DNA of 64,000 nt from Plantago ovata (GCA_028274465.1 CM051457.1:54224425-54288424); one strand, 5' to 3'; shown: positions 1 to 10,964, counted from the first letter of the stretch. A program made the numbers and translations. The notes: generated from the letters alone by a model not told the origin.

Positions 1-422
1 TTTGCACGTTTACTGCTTTCTTAGTTTTTTAGGTTGCATTCACTACATTCATCCTAGGATAGTCTTGCATGTTTTATATGGAGTTTATTGCCGAATTTTT
101 TGAACTTTATTATTGGGTAGATCAACTAACTATGCCATTAATCGTATGCTTCATCTCTATGAATTTGTTTGAGGTTTTTCTCGCTTGGCTTGTCACATTT
201 ATGTATTGTACTTAGTTAAGCCTTGTAGTCTCGACATCACTTAGTGGTGTTTTCTCTACTGCGGTTCACGAAGGCCTTTATAATAGGATGATGCATGTTA
301 GGGTCTTATGGTTGTTTTCCCGAGTAATTATGTACCTAAGAGGCAACAAGTCTTCACCATGCTTTGAGATCGCTAAATGCCTAGGAAGGAGGTAGTGTGA
401 GGTTGTGTGATCCTTTGTTTAT

Positions 423-560
423 AACCTATTCTTCCGAATAAGTTTGGGGAAGGGGTTACACCATCATAGACTTGTTTTCGTTTTTCATTTCCGTATCGTG
501 AGTTTATTTTTCCTTTTCCGTAAATTTTGTACTCCAACCTATTCTTTCGAATAGGTTTGG
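423..560 (+). repeat. Pair of CCTATTC/GAATAGG hairpins in gypsy 3' region
   Basis: Two inverted repeats about 110 bases apart. The first pairs AACCTATTC (423-431) with GAATAAGTT (436-444) across a TTCC loop, with one mismatch. The second pairs CCAACCTATTC (534-544) with GAATAGGTTTGG (549-560) across a TTTC loop, with one bulged T. The same pair is found in G near 61368 and 61480, and related copies occur in F near 7624-7840. Confidence 0.7.
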
Positions 561-608
561 GGAAGTCGTGTGAGTCATTTTCTCTCTTTTTGTTATGCTA
601 CTGCTGGC

Positions 609-760
609 TAGAAAAAAAAAATCGAAAAAAAAAGAAAGAAAGAAAAATTCCAGGAAAAAAGAAAAAAAAGGAAAAAGAAACCGGAAAGAAAAAGAAGGAA
701 AAAAAGAAAAGACCCCAAAAATGCAAAGAAGGGTCCAAAAAAAGGGAAACCAAATAGCAG
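609..760 (+). repeat. A/G-only purine tract
   Basis: About 150 bases almost entirely of A and G on the plus strand, directly after the second hairpin. The corresponding tract is at 61556-61685 in G and, as T/C, near 7480-7590 in F. The ORFs that cross it are Lys-rich on one strand and Phe-rich on the other and are not credible genes. Confidence 0.8.
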
Positions 761-1695
761 TTTAGCAAAGTGTTGTGTCTCATTTTCAAATTCTTGTAAT
801 GTTCGCAATCGTGTTGTAATTTTCTATTTTTTATCTTTTTTGTCTTGAGTGTCATCTGTTCTAGACCACCCTCGTCCTGCCATTCAGGAAGTGGTGAATA
901 GCTTAAGACTTTACTTAAGAGATGGGTAGAGTAGGGGAGTGTTATCTTTTATAGGGAACCCTCCTTCGTTTGATGAGAGCCAGTACTGGTTCGACCTCTT
1001 TGAGGAAAAGTCTTAACATGGTGGAACAGCAGTAAGTCCTCAGTTTCATAGGCACGGGACAACCATTCGTATCTTAGCATGCTTCATTACGTCGTCACTG
1101 ACTAGGTCCAGGTAGAGAATGTTACGAGAGACTATCTTGTCTTGACATAAGTGCTTATGTGGATGTGTATAAGTCAATCGAGGTATTCTTCAACCTATAT
1201 TCATGCTTTGATTTATATGGTTTTTGTTCATATGTTTTTTGATAGATTCAGTAGATTATTTCATTTTATTTGGCATGAGACTCCATTTTGTGTCTTGCAT
1301 TGTTTTTTGCATTAGAGTCTAGCTTAGTTGCTTGAGGACAAGCAAAGGTTCGGTTTGGGGAGTTTGATGAATGTGTATTTTACACTTTCATTTGAGTCTT
1401 TTTCACCTATTTTAGCTATCCTCTATGTTAATTTAGCTATATTTTAGTGCATTTTATTAGAATAGTGTCACGTTTCCCTTTAGATTTTATTTTACAGGTT
1501 TTGGTTGAAAATCGAGGATTTCCGGGCAATTATATTGAAGTTGACAAGGAATTGGTGTTCCAGAAGCCTATTTGGAGTATCTGAAAGTTTCCGGATAGGA
1601 TTTGGAGTCTAGGGGTCGAATCTGGAGGTTAGAAGGCCACTAGAAGACAGAAACCGAGTCCGAAAAGGGGAAGAAATCCAAAAACGCGTCGAAAA

Positions 1696-1776
1696 CGCGG
1701 AATTCCGCGAAATTTTCTCCCGGGCGAACCGCCCGGGACGTGGGGCGAATCGCCCCACACCGGGCGAATCGCCCGG
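1696..1776. promoter_or_regulatory. Four GC-rich palindromes upstream of LTR TATA box
   Basis: Consecutive perfect inverted repeats: CGCGG/CCGCG around AATT (1696-1709), CCCGGGCG/CGCCCGGG around AAC (1719-1737), GTGGGGCG/CGCCCCAC around AAT (1740-1758) and CCGGGCG/CGCCCGG around AAT (1760-1776). Arms differ while the centre GCGAAYCGC is kept. They sit 25-100 bases before the TATA box, a likely promoter-proximal position. Confidence 0.65.
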
Positions 1777-1800
1777 TTTGCCCCACACTATTTCGTAGCC

Positions 1801-1809
1801 TATATATAG
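1801..1809 (+). promoter_or_regulatory. TATA box of gypsy X LTR
   Basis: TATATATAG in the middle of the LTR, just downstream of the palindrome cluster. The same arrangement is seen at 62695-62703 in element G. Confidence 0.6.
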
Positions 1810-2672
1810 TTGCTCAGTTTTTCTCCGAAATTCATACTTTTCCAGACCTATTCTCTCACCTTTCTCTGTAGTTTTAGGTAGGGACTTCCCAGAGCCTGTT
1901 CTGGGGGTTCGTAGCTTAGGAGACATTTTTTCATAGCAGATTGGAGCTTGTAGGATCGCAATTCTTCGGAGATTGACAACCTTCGGTAACATTGTATCTT
2001 ACAGTTTATTCTACTTATTTATATATATCTTTCAACATGTTTTCTTCTATGATTTCTGTTGATTGCATGCCTATTATGAGTAGCTAAACTTATCGTTGGT
2101 GGTAGTATGTGAATTCTTAGCGAAGGGAAGATAATCATGCTAATGGCTATATCGCGCATTATACTCCGTGTTATTGCTTTATTTCGTTGATCAGGCTCAG
2201 CCTAAATTCTCCTATGTTGTATTAATTATTATGCACAATTGGACCCTCGTCGACCTATGCGCATCTATATCTTCGTAGTGTTGAATAATTACGGAACACA
2301 ATAGGACAATAGTGATTGACTTGTCAGTATCATTATCTTCGTAGTGCTTAATAATTGCAACATGACATTCGATTGATCAAAGATCTCCATGCAAGACCGA
2401 GGAATTTACGCATGATTATTGACCCGTTATGCTTTGAAGGATCATACTATCACCAATCTCCATTATCTGTTAGAAAAACCTTTGCTATACCGTCTGCTGT
2501 TTTTATATTCTTTAGTTAAATAGATAAAGCTAGTTATAGTCCTGAGAGAACGACACTCGAGGTCATTCTACTGCTACACTACGGTTTTCGTTGTAGTTGT
2601 GAATTGACTTTGGCTAAATAACAAATTTATTTGATCCGTTCGCGTTGGAACACGACACCAGCGCGTTCATCA

Positions 2673-3119
2673 AATGCTGAAGTTAAAATCAGAAGGGTTG
2701 CTCTGAAGAAGAAGCTCAATGAAAATCCAAATTACTTCAAACATTTGAATGTGACAGAATTCTATGACCCTCTGGTTAACAAATCAAGGAAGAAATTGCA
2801 TCTGATCCCTTACAACTACTTCTATCTGACTGAGGAAGATCTGAAAGAAGATCTACGCTGGTTGAGAAAGATCTACAAAGAAAACATCATCTCTGATCTT
2901 CAGCTTGAGCATGTTAGTTGCTGGGGTTTGTACCTATGGAATGAGTTCTACAAAATTGAACTTCCTCATGCTAACTACATCATGCTATGCAAACTCTGCA
3001 GAGAGAAACAATTGCAAGTCAGAAAGCTTATTGAAGACTATGAATCTGACTGCATTGAGTTTCACAAAATTGCTGAAACCAGTGTGAATGAGATTCTCAA
3101 GGAAATTACTAAGCCATGA
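2673..3119 (+). pseudogene. Copia-0 ORF3, C-terminal fragment
   Basis: An open frame of about 149 codons ending in TGA at 3117-3119. Its protein aligns almost without gaps to the C-terminal domain of ORF3 in copies B and E. Shared blocks include LIPYxYFYLT, EDLxWLRKI, QLQVR and YExDCxEF. The amino acid sequence is clearly diverged, so Copia-0 is an older or different subfamily member. The N-terminal part is cut off by gypsy LTR X, which ends at 2672. The sequence after the stop (3120-3296) also matches the 3' untranslated region of E near 38930-39060. It may once have encoded a functional protein; here it is a fragment. Confidence 0.75.
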
Positions 3120-3296
3120 TCTTAGAAAGCTTAGATTTCCCTTTATTTTGAACGTTGATTGTTTAGTTATCTTTACTCTTTCTTGTAAACTTACATTGAA
3201 AGATAACTATCAACAATCAATTGCTTTTGCTTACTCTTATTGTTCCTGATTATGAAATTTACTTATTCTTACTGTTTGATTACTTCAAGTATTATT

Positions 3297-4680
3297 TGAT
3301 GAACGAGATTGTCAGACTCGAACAATCAAATGAATTTGTTTTAGCCAAAGGGCAACTCACAACTACACAAAACACGTAGTGCAGAGGTAAGATGACCTCG
3401 AGTGTCGATCTCTAGGGACTTAACTAGCTTTAACTACAATAACTATTATATAATTTAGTAAACAAACTTAACTTAACTTACTTAACAATATGCAACGAGA
3501 GTTGGTGATAGTAATGCTCATTCTAAGAATCAAGTTTTAATTATGCATGAAAGTGCAACACGTACTGCTTTAAAAGTAATTCGAAACGATCTTGCTGTGG
3601 GAATTGTTTACACCATATCAGACAACTCTCTATTCAGAGAGGATACTGTCGCAAGGTTTCCACCCAAACGCTCGATCAGGATAAACACCAAAAGACTGGT
3701 TTTGACATGTATTTTGAAAGCCTCTTATCTATACTAATACTTGGCTAAGCTTGTCAGGCTTAGTGCAAGCAGTACTTGATAATTGTAAATATTGAAAGTG
3801 ATGATCTTGAATTGTCCTAGTGTTTCTAACACTTTATTACGAAGATAGATGGCTTAGTCGGATCAACGATTCATATATCACAAATCTACAAGCAAAAGAC
3901 TCAGAAACTCAATCATGCACAATATGAACCCTAGCTACGAATTTACATACTATCACCAACTAGATATTTAGCTACTCATAGCAATAACATAATCAACAAT
4001 AGCAATCATAGGTGAAAACATTATAGAATCAATAAATAGAGTACGAAAAATACTGAGATACAAAGTTACCACCGAGGGTTGTCAATCTCCGGTGAATTGC
4101 TAAACTCACAAGTTTCTAGCAAGGTGAGATCAAAAGATGTCCAAATCTCTACCTTGATGCTTCAAACCGCTATGGAAAAGTAAATCTAAGTCAAAGAAAA
4201 CCCAGAAGAAGTTCTAGGGTTTATGTCTGCAAAAGTATGAACAAAAAGATGAAAATTCGACTTTTATATAAATTATATCGCTAGGCTCCGAAACACACCA
4301 GGCTGACCGCCTGACACCAGGCTGACCGCCTGGGGTGCCAGGCGGTGCGCCTAGCACGGGCAGAGAATTGCCCGTGCTTTTCTCTTCCAAGTCTTCAACT
4401 TTTTGGTCTTGGGCACGACTTTAAGCTCCGAAACTTGGCCTTTTGGCCTGGAAACACGTCCCGGTACTCCTTGACACACCACGGGTGATCTCGTTGCACC
4501 AAAACATCAATGTTTCGCCATAATTTACATCCAAAAGTGCGATTTTCACCTAAATCCTGAAAATAACAAAGAAAATGGAAACGTGACACTATTCTAATAA
4601 AATGCACTAAAAATGCATGCAAGAGGATAGCTAAATATGTGAAAAAGAACCAAATGAAAGTGTAAAAAACACTATCATCA
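3297..4680 (-). mobile_element. Solo gypsy LTR H
   Basis: A 1.38 kb LTR in reverse orientation (starts TGATGAAC, ends ATCATCA). It is flanked by TTATT at 3292-3296 and 4681-4685, the 5 bp duplication expected for an LTR element. No internal region or second LTR is present, so it arose by recombination between two LTRs. It contains GC-rich palindromes (about 4298-4350) and a perfect 10 bp hairpin, AGCACGGGCA paired with TGCCCGTGCT (4353-4378), next to a reverse-strand TATA-like stretch near 4264. Confidence 0.85.
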
Positions 4681-5495
4681 TTATTGCATTATTCTTCTGA
4701 TTTATTCAACATCAGAAACATTTAAAGAGTTGTAATTAATTTAGCCATGGATTGCTTACATCGAAAAAAGGAAAATTTGTTAGGAAACTTGTAATTTTGA
4801 TGAGCAATTATCCACGCTAAATTAAGTTAAAGTCCAGTAACTAGTATTCTTAAGGTCCATAGAAATTTAGAATTTAAAGGACATTGTAAAAGAGGAACGT
4901 TTGCTGAAAGACTTAGTGTAGGTACTAGTTAGGTTCTTAAGCTTGATGATGATGTACTTTGTTTGCAAAAACAATCTATTGAAGACCTAGAACCGCTCAG
5001 AAAGTTGAAGACTTAGAAGATTTCCGAGAAAGGTATCTACAAAGGCGCATGTTATCTCAGAAAGTGAGTAACTCAGCAATCAAATAGTTTAAGTGAAACT
5101 CTATATGAAAGAGTAGGTTGAACTTTCTGAACTGAGATTGCTTGCTGACTGAAACACATGTGACCTGCCTTGCTGGTCACTCTGCATTCTGGCTCCAACG
5201 TTCATATTTTTAATTTCAAAGAGCATTAAATGATAAGCAGGCGTGCTGAAGACTGAAGACAAAGGAAGACGCTGCCGATAGTGACTACACAACAAGATAG
5301 TGACATCTCATGGCTAGGTCCTAGAATTCAAATTCAAACGGCACCATTGAGACACTATAAATAGAAGGCCTTAGGATGAGTAGAAGGGTGTGTCAACAAC
5401 GTGATGAAACATTCACTTGCGCTTACAAACCTTTATCTCTCTACTCTAAATTGCCTATTGATCTTTTCCAAAACTTAAGCTTGAAACCAAAGCTA

Positions 5496-6860
5496 TGATG
5501 AGTCGTTTTTTCACCAAATAAATTTGTTTAAAAGCCAAAGAACACTTATCACTACACAAATCAGAGTGCAATGGAAAGTTGTCCCCGAGTGTCGTTCTCT
5601 CGGGACCTAACGTGGCTTTGTTTGAGGTTTTTGTATGCTATTTCAGTCAACGAGTTCAAATTGGTTTTTGAAAATGGTTTTAGACCACAACAAACTAGAA
5701 TCGAATTTGTTTGTAATCAAAGATGGAAAACGGTTGGTGTTAGAAAGCGAATTAACATGTATGGATTACGAATATACTCACAAGTTCTAAACCTTCGACT
5801 AAGTCTGCTAAGCAACCGCCTAGGTAACTTTCAAGACACACATCATAAAAGATCACTTTCAATACTTTAGAGGTGCTTGTCACCAACACCATTTATCTAG
5901 CATGCTGCACATCACAAACATACAATCCTATAGCTTTCATTGACCAAGAGATTGTCACGATTCTCTAATTCGAATATGTTTTATAGGCAACTATGAATCA
6001 TATGAAGCAATTTGAAGCAAGATTGAATCACAATCTCATGTAAGCATAAACATAATCCAAAACATGCATATTCTACATTCTACCACCAACACAAAGGATT
6101 TAGCTACTCATACTCAATAACGTAAACATCATTTCATATGAATTGTTACAGGAAGACATTTGATAAAACTACTAGACAAGAGATTGATACAAGTTACCAA
6201 CAAAGCCGTCACTATTCGGTGGAATTGATGAGAAACCTCTCCGTAGATGAAAATATCATGCAGTCCTATGGCCAAATCTTCAATCCAACTGTGAATAACA
6301 ATGTAAATCTGAATTCTAGGGTAAAAATTGGGGCCAGAAGCTCTCCAAAGTTCGAATTCTAAAGTCTGAATGTAAAAATGTAACTGAAAAATTGAGTTTA
6401 AAGGACATAATCTGATTCTGTAACCGACGCCAAGCGGACCGCTTTTGCCAAGCGGTCCGCTTGTTTGCTGGACAAACTCTCTGGAAATTCTCTGTTCCAG
6501 GCGGACAGCTTGGCTTCTGGAAGCGGACCACTTGCTTTGTGGGGGCAGATTTTCACTTGGAAACTCAATCATTTTCCCACGAACGGCCTTCAAATGCCTT
6601 GGATTCGTCCTTTTCAACACTTATTGGGGCTCAGACACTCACGAACAAAGCCACGGAGGTCGAGGAACTTCAACGGGGCCATTTTCCATAAAAAAATGCT
6701 CGTTTTTAGCTCCAAAAACACCGTTTCGTACCTAAGTGCCTGAAAATGCAGAAAACACAAAACGTGACACTATTCTACAAAACTAACCAAAAACCTAAGC
6801 AAAAAGATAGCAAAAGAAGATAAAAAATATAAGATGAACGCATGAAAAATACGTTCATCA
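5496..6860 (-). repeat. Left (3') LTR of gypsy F
   Basis: 1,365 bases, reversed, from TGATGAGTCG to GTTCATCA. It contains the palindromes AAGCGGACCGCTT (6432-6444) and CAAGCGGTCCGCTTG (6449-6463). Its right end abuts the reverse complement of the usual polypurine tract. Confidence 0.8.
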
Positions 6861-8520
6861 ATCTCCCCAAACCAAACCCTTGCTTGTCCTCAAGAAACAA
6901 ACTAATCTAAATGCAACACAAAAAGGAGTCTCATGCCAAGTTAAGTGAACTAATCTATTGAATCTACCAAACGCTTATGAACAAGACCATATGAGCATGT
7001 CATGCAAGTAGGTTGAAGGATGCCTCGATTGAGAATATACACATTTTCATGTGCACTTGGTTAAACAAAGGAGTCTCTCGTAACATCTTCTACCTAGACC
7101 TGGTCAGTGACGACACAATGATGCATATTATAATACTATGATTGGCCCGTGCCTATGTAACCGAGGGCTTACTACTGTTCACCAAGCGAGACTTTTCCTC
7201 AAGAGAGGGCGAACCAATACTGGCTCTCATCAAACGAAGGAGGGTTCCCTAGAAAGATAACACTCCCCTATTCTACCCAGACTCTCAAAGAATGAGTCTC
7301 TTTCAACCACTTCCTGAGTAGCAGGACGAGGGTGGTCAAGAACAGGCCTTGGACAAAGGCGACACGAAACAAAAGATAGAATTTACAACTCGATACTTCA
7401 CAAGAACAAAATATTTACATGACACTTGACACTTTACAGGACTGCTTTTTGGCTTGCGAGGACCCTTCTTTTGCATTTTTGGGTCTTATTCTTTAATTTC
7501 TTTTCTTTATTTTTTTCTGTTTTTTGTTTCTTTTTCACTTTTTGTTTTGTTTTGTTTTGTTTTCTCTTTTTTTTTTAATTTTATATATGGGCAAGCAACA
7601 GTACTCAACAATCAAATAACGAAAACACCTCCCCAAACCTATTCGAGAGAATAGGTTTGGGTACAAAGACAAAAAGAAAAAAGACAAACTCTACAAAGAC
7701 GCCTCCTATTCGAAAGAATAGGTTGGAGCACAAAACAAAAAGAAGAAAAGGAAACTTTACAACGACTCAAAGACGAAAGACAAGTACAACGAAGCAACCC
7801 CCTTTGCCAAACCTATTCGATAGAATAGAATAGGTTTAATACAAGGAATCGCACACCTCACACTACCTCCTTCCTAGGCATTTGGCAATCTCTAATCGAG
7901 GTGAAGAACTTGTCGCCTCTTACGTACATAATTACACGGGTTACAACCATAGATTCTAACATGCATTATTTCATAAGGCCATCGTGAACCGCAGTAGAAG
8001 AAACACCACTCAAGGTGATGTCGAGACTACTAAGCTTAACTAGTGCACATGCGAATGTGACAAACCAAGTGAGACAAGCCTCAAACTACTTGCAAAGTGA
8101 TGCAACATATGATCAATGGTCATAAACACTTAGTCTATTCAATAGAAAAGTTCAAAAAAACTTCGCAATAAACTCCACACACAACAACGTGCAACGACTA
8201 ATCTAAGAATGATATGCATGCAAAAATTAAAAAAACACGACAAATCAGTAGAAACTTAAGTTAAAAGGTACACACGAACCAAAAGAGCACATAGTACTGA
8301 AGATCCAATAACCCCTCCCCAAACCTAAACTTTTGTTCGCCCTCGAGCAAAGAAAAGTTGATAAGAAAGGAACAATTGGATTGAAAGTACACTTCCCTGA
8401 GATAAAAGGTTCGTGTCCAACTCCTAATAAATTAGTAGTACCTGAAAAGACTCAAGAAACAAATGAAACCGGGTGCGCAAAGGTGAAAAGAGTGGAAAAA
8501 TGGTGTAATTTCGGGAACAG
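6861..8520 (-). other. Gypsy F internal non-coding region
   Basis: Matches in reverse the 3' internal region at 1-1364 and 60976-62286. It contains T/C-rich sequence (7480-7590) and three CCTATTC hairpins (about 7624-7660, 7700-7725 and 7805-7835). No coding gene is visible. The part after about 8330 does not clearly match the other copies. Confidence 0.65.
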
Positions 8521-9089
8521 GGTCCAAGTGGACCGCTTGGCAGGAGCCAAGCGGACCACTTAGCAAGCGGTCTGCTTGGGATCATCCAGGCGGACCGCTT
8601 GGTTGCTGGCAAAATTCCAGAGAATTCTGCTAGCATCCAAGCAGACCACTTGTCCTATTTTTCCAAAATCTCATCATTTAAAGCAATACTATTCCTTCCA
8701 CGGATGTATGCCAGGCAAACTCTCTGGAAATTCTCTGTTTCAGGCGGACAACTTGGCTTCTGGAAGCGGACCACTTGCTCTGTGGGGCAGATTTTCACTT
8801 GGAGACTCAATCCTTTGCCCACGAACGGCTTTCAAATGCCTTGGATTAGCCCTTCTCAACACTTATTGGGGCTCGGACACTCACGAACAAAGCCACGGCG
8901 GTCGAGGAACTTCAACGGGGCCATTTTCCATCAAAAATGCTCATTTTTAGCTCCAAAAACACCGTTTCGTACCTAAGTGCCTGAAAATGCAGAAAACACA
9001 AAACGTGACACTATTCTACAAAACTAAGCAAAAAGACAACAAAAGAAGGTAAAAAAGACAAGATGAGCGCGTCAAAAATACGTTCATCA
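8521..9089 (-). repeat. Right (5') LTR of gypsy F, partial
   Basis: Its outer 400 bases match 6465-6860 of the left LTR. The inner part (8521-8660) is a run of variants of CCAAGYGGACCGCTTGG, that is, an expanded set of the LTR palindromes. Confidence 0.65.
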
Positions 9090-9780
9090 AGCTACTTGTG
9101 AAGTAGAATACAAAGCTAAGGAATTAGTTAAGTGTTCTTTCCTCTGAACAAGAACAAGTCTTGACACCAAGAAAGAACATACTTGCCTACTGCAAAGTAT
9201 TGCAAGTTGAGTTTCTCAAATTACTTGTAATTAGCTTAAAAGTTAATCTCAGTAATCTCCTCCCAAACCTCTCTAACTGATAAAAACCACCTCTTAGGCG
9301 TGATTGTCTGGGGAACTAATCAAGCATAATTTTTCTGATTAAGTGTCCCAAATTTGGTGGAGAACAAGGTTTAGTTCTCTAGTTAGATTGGAAACAAAGC
9401 AAGGGTGCTCCCTTGCTTTGGTTTATGAGAATTCTAGTGTTTAGGTGTTGTAAGGAAAATCATCACCTGACATAGTGAATTCAGTCTTAGAAAGGATAAA
9501 GTGGATAGTTGAGGGATTACGCGACCCTCAGATACCACTATATATAAAAGTGTTTGTATGATTTACTTTACTGCAGTTTACTTTCAGCAAGTTATTATTG
9601 TTTTCATTGCATTTTCTAACTACTTGCTGAATTCAGTTCTGCCTTAGCACTTATTGTAAAAAGACTTCCGCACTCTGAATTTTAAAGTACCAACAACCTC
9701 ATTACTGAAAAGTAAAAAGTCCTTGTTGATAGAGTTTTTAGATACGAAAAAGTTTTAAAGACTATTCACCCCCACCTCTA

Positions 9781-10716
9781 GTCTTTATGTGTGTTTTGTG
9801 TAGGCTCTGTAGAAATGGCTGATAATCAACTAACGACGAGGGCAATGGCTGCAAAGAGTACTCCTAGTCCAAGTGCTACCGTGAAGAGGCAGAAACGGAA
9901 GGGCATCCACATCTTCTCCAATAGGTATATTTTGATTGAGATCATAATAACTTTGTTGAGATCATTGTGACTTTTGCTGATATCACTATTCAGGTAATCA
10001 TTTTCAAATATTCAAAAGAAAATGAGATAATGTTAAAAATATTATCCGGTAATTTTCTCGAGATGAGAATGTAAGTGTAAAAAATGTGATGTAATAACTG
10101 GTGTTATCTAAACACTATGTGTTGTGTTCAATCCATAAAGTTTGGTTTGGTGAACAGTTGCTTCTCAAAGAAGCTTGAGCGAGATATTAGCCATTTATGT
10201 ATACTAGAGGAAAAAAAATAATATAAACGGAAATAATAAATCAACATTGAAATAAAATTTCTAAATCACCAAACCAACTAACTAAATAACAAGGACCTTC
10301 AGCTATTTAGCTCCCACTATTTTCTACATATGTGTTTCCCCATACACATACATACGAGTAATGTCCAACAATTACCTTAGTGGCCAAGATCCACATCACT
10401 ACTATTATGCTTTGGCATAGTACCCTACAATGGAAAAGATCTTCTCTAGGGCTCCTTATGGGAGGCATCATCGAAACATATATTAAAGCATATATAATCG
10501 AGACTTATGTTTGCGTGGGGTTTTCGCTTTGAGGGTTATTTAATCATCCATCTATAAATAAGGGCACCGCCTACCAAACATGCATGATCGGTCTACACAT
10601 AATGTACGCCACCTATCCATTCTAATTCTAAGCCACGGTCAAGCACATAATGGGCACCGCCTACCCTCGCATGCAACGCGGTCGAACATAAAGTAAAATA
10701 CAACATGCGTGGTATT
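9781..10716 (-). mobile_element. Internal fragment of copia D (reverse strand)
   Basis: This AT-rich stretch lies left of copia A. A carries GTATT on its left (10712-10716), and the reverse complement AATAC flanks the other end of A at 44395-44399 inside D. The two flanks were therefore once adjacent, so this DNA continues D downstream of its leader. On the minus strand from about 10191 an ATG-led stretch resembles the start of a copia gag if small frameshifts are allowed. The direct repeat GGCACCGCCTACC occurs twice (about 10563 and 10652). Identity beyond the junction is inference. Confidence 0.55.
9815..9970 (+). other. Short exon-like ORF of unknown origin
   Basis: An ATG-led frame of 51 codons beginning MADNQL, with a basic patch KRQKRKG, lying just after the fading end of the Copia-0 LTR. 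An intron-acceptor-like sequence, TTTTGTGTAG, precedes it, and an AG/GTAT donor-like site lies within it near 9921. I do not recognise it. It could be a captured or flanking exon, a piece of another element, or chance. Confidence 0.2.
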
Positions 10717-10899
10717 TGTTAGGAAACTTGTAATTTTGATGAGCAATTAACCATGCTAAATTAAGGAAAGTCCAGTAACTAGTACTCTTAAGGTCCATAG
10801 GAATTTAGAATTTTAAGGACATTGTCAAAGAGGAACGTTTGTTGAAGACTTAGATTAGGTGCTAGATAGGTTGGTTTTTATATCTTATGATGTATCTTG

Positions 10900-10964
10900 T
10901 TTTCTGAAAAGAAAATAACCTATTGAAGCATTTGCTGACGATGTACTTTGTTTTTACAAACAAA
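10900..10964 (+). repeat. Two hairpin units in LTR
   Basis: TTTTCT (10900-10905) pairs with AGAAAA (10910-10915) around GAAA. TTTGTTT (10947-10953) pairs with AAACAAA (10958-10964) around TTAC. The repeated spacer CTATTGAAGCATTT follows each. B's LTRs hold four such units. Confidence 0.65.

Larger units (their letters stand above)
1..2672 (+). mobile_element. Gypsy (Athila/Tat-like) retrotransposon X, 3' portion
   Basis: The 3' non-coding internal region (1-1364) and complete 3' LTR (1365-2672) of an element whose left part lies outside the window. The internal part ends in a G-rich tract, GGTTTGGGGAGT, directly before the LTR, which is the expected polypurine tract. The LTR begins TGATGAATG and ends TTCATCA. 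The same sequence, highly similar, recurs at 60976-63553 (element G) and in reverse in F. X is inserted in the third ORF of an old copia element, whose reading frame resumes at 2673. No protein-coding gene is seen in 1-1364; the short ORFs there lie in low-complexity A/G sequence. Confidence 0.85.
1365..2672 (+). repeat. 3' LTR of gypsy element X
   Basis: About 1.3 kb, starting TGATGAATGTG and ending GTTCATCA, so the ends form a 7-base inverted repeat longer than the usual TG...CA. It is preceded by the polypurine tract and followed by copia ORF3 sequence. A cluster of perfect GC-rich palindromes (1696-1776) lies just upstream of a TATA box at 1801. Similar LTRs occur at 62287-63553 (same strand) and, reversed, at 3297-4680 and 5496-6860. 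Confidence 0.85.
5496..9089 (-). mobile_element. Gypsy element F, internally deleted
   Basis: Reverse-orientation element flanked by AGCTA at 5491-5495 and 9090-9094, inserted in the Copia-0 LTR. It has a full 3' LTR on the left (5496-6860), a polypurine tract (rc, 6861-6880), the 3' non-coding internal region and a partial 5' LTR on the right (about 8521-9089). gag, pol, the primer site and the 3' part of the 5' LTR are missing. A 25 bp block at 8680-8704 is identical to gypsy gag sequence at 41781-41805, which suggests filler DNA at a deletion junction. Confidence 0.8.
2673..9780 (+). mobile_element. Copia-0: old Sirevirus-like remnant (ORF3 end, 3' LTR), host of H and F
   Basis: The order is ORF3 end, 3' untranslated region, degenerate polypurine tract (4763-4777) and a 3' LTR beginning TGTTAGG at 4778. 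Two gypsy insertions interrupt it, each with intact 5 bp target duplications: H with TTATT and F with AGCTA. Removing them restores continuity with the LTRs of A, B and E. The last part of the LTR near 9760 diverges after the CTCTAGTCTTT block, so the exact right end cannot be fixed; the end given is approximate. Confidence 0.75.
4778..9780 (+). repeat. 3' LTR of Copia-0, split by element F
   Basis: The left part (4778-5495) starts TGTTAGGAAACTTG. After F, the right part resumes at 9090 with the AGCTA duplication and continues to about 9780. The right part keeps the block matching the late LTR of A, including one copy of the GNRA hairpin near 9688-9727, whose outer stem has changed compensatorily. 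The polypurine tract upstream lacks the G run seen in E, in keeping with an older copy. Confidence 0.75.

Noticed and set aside
527..855. ORFs over the A/G tract on both strands (and at 61432-61716)
   Set aside because: Low-complexity Lys-rich or Phe-rich translations with no domain; they lie in gypsy non-coding sequence.
6129..6743. ORFs of 70-163 codons within the F LTR
   Set aside because: Several overlapping frames on both strands inside an LTR; they run across palindromes and have no recognisable domain.
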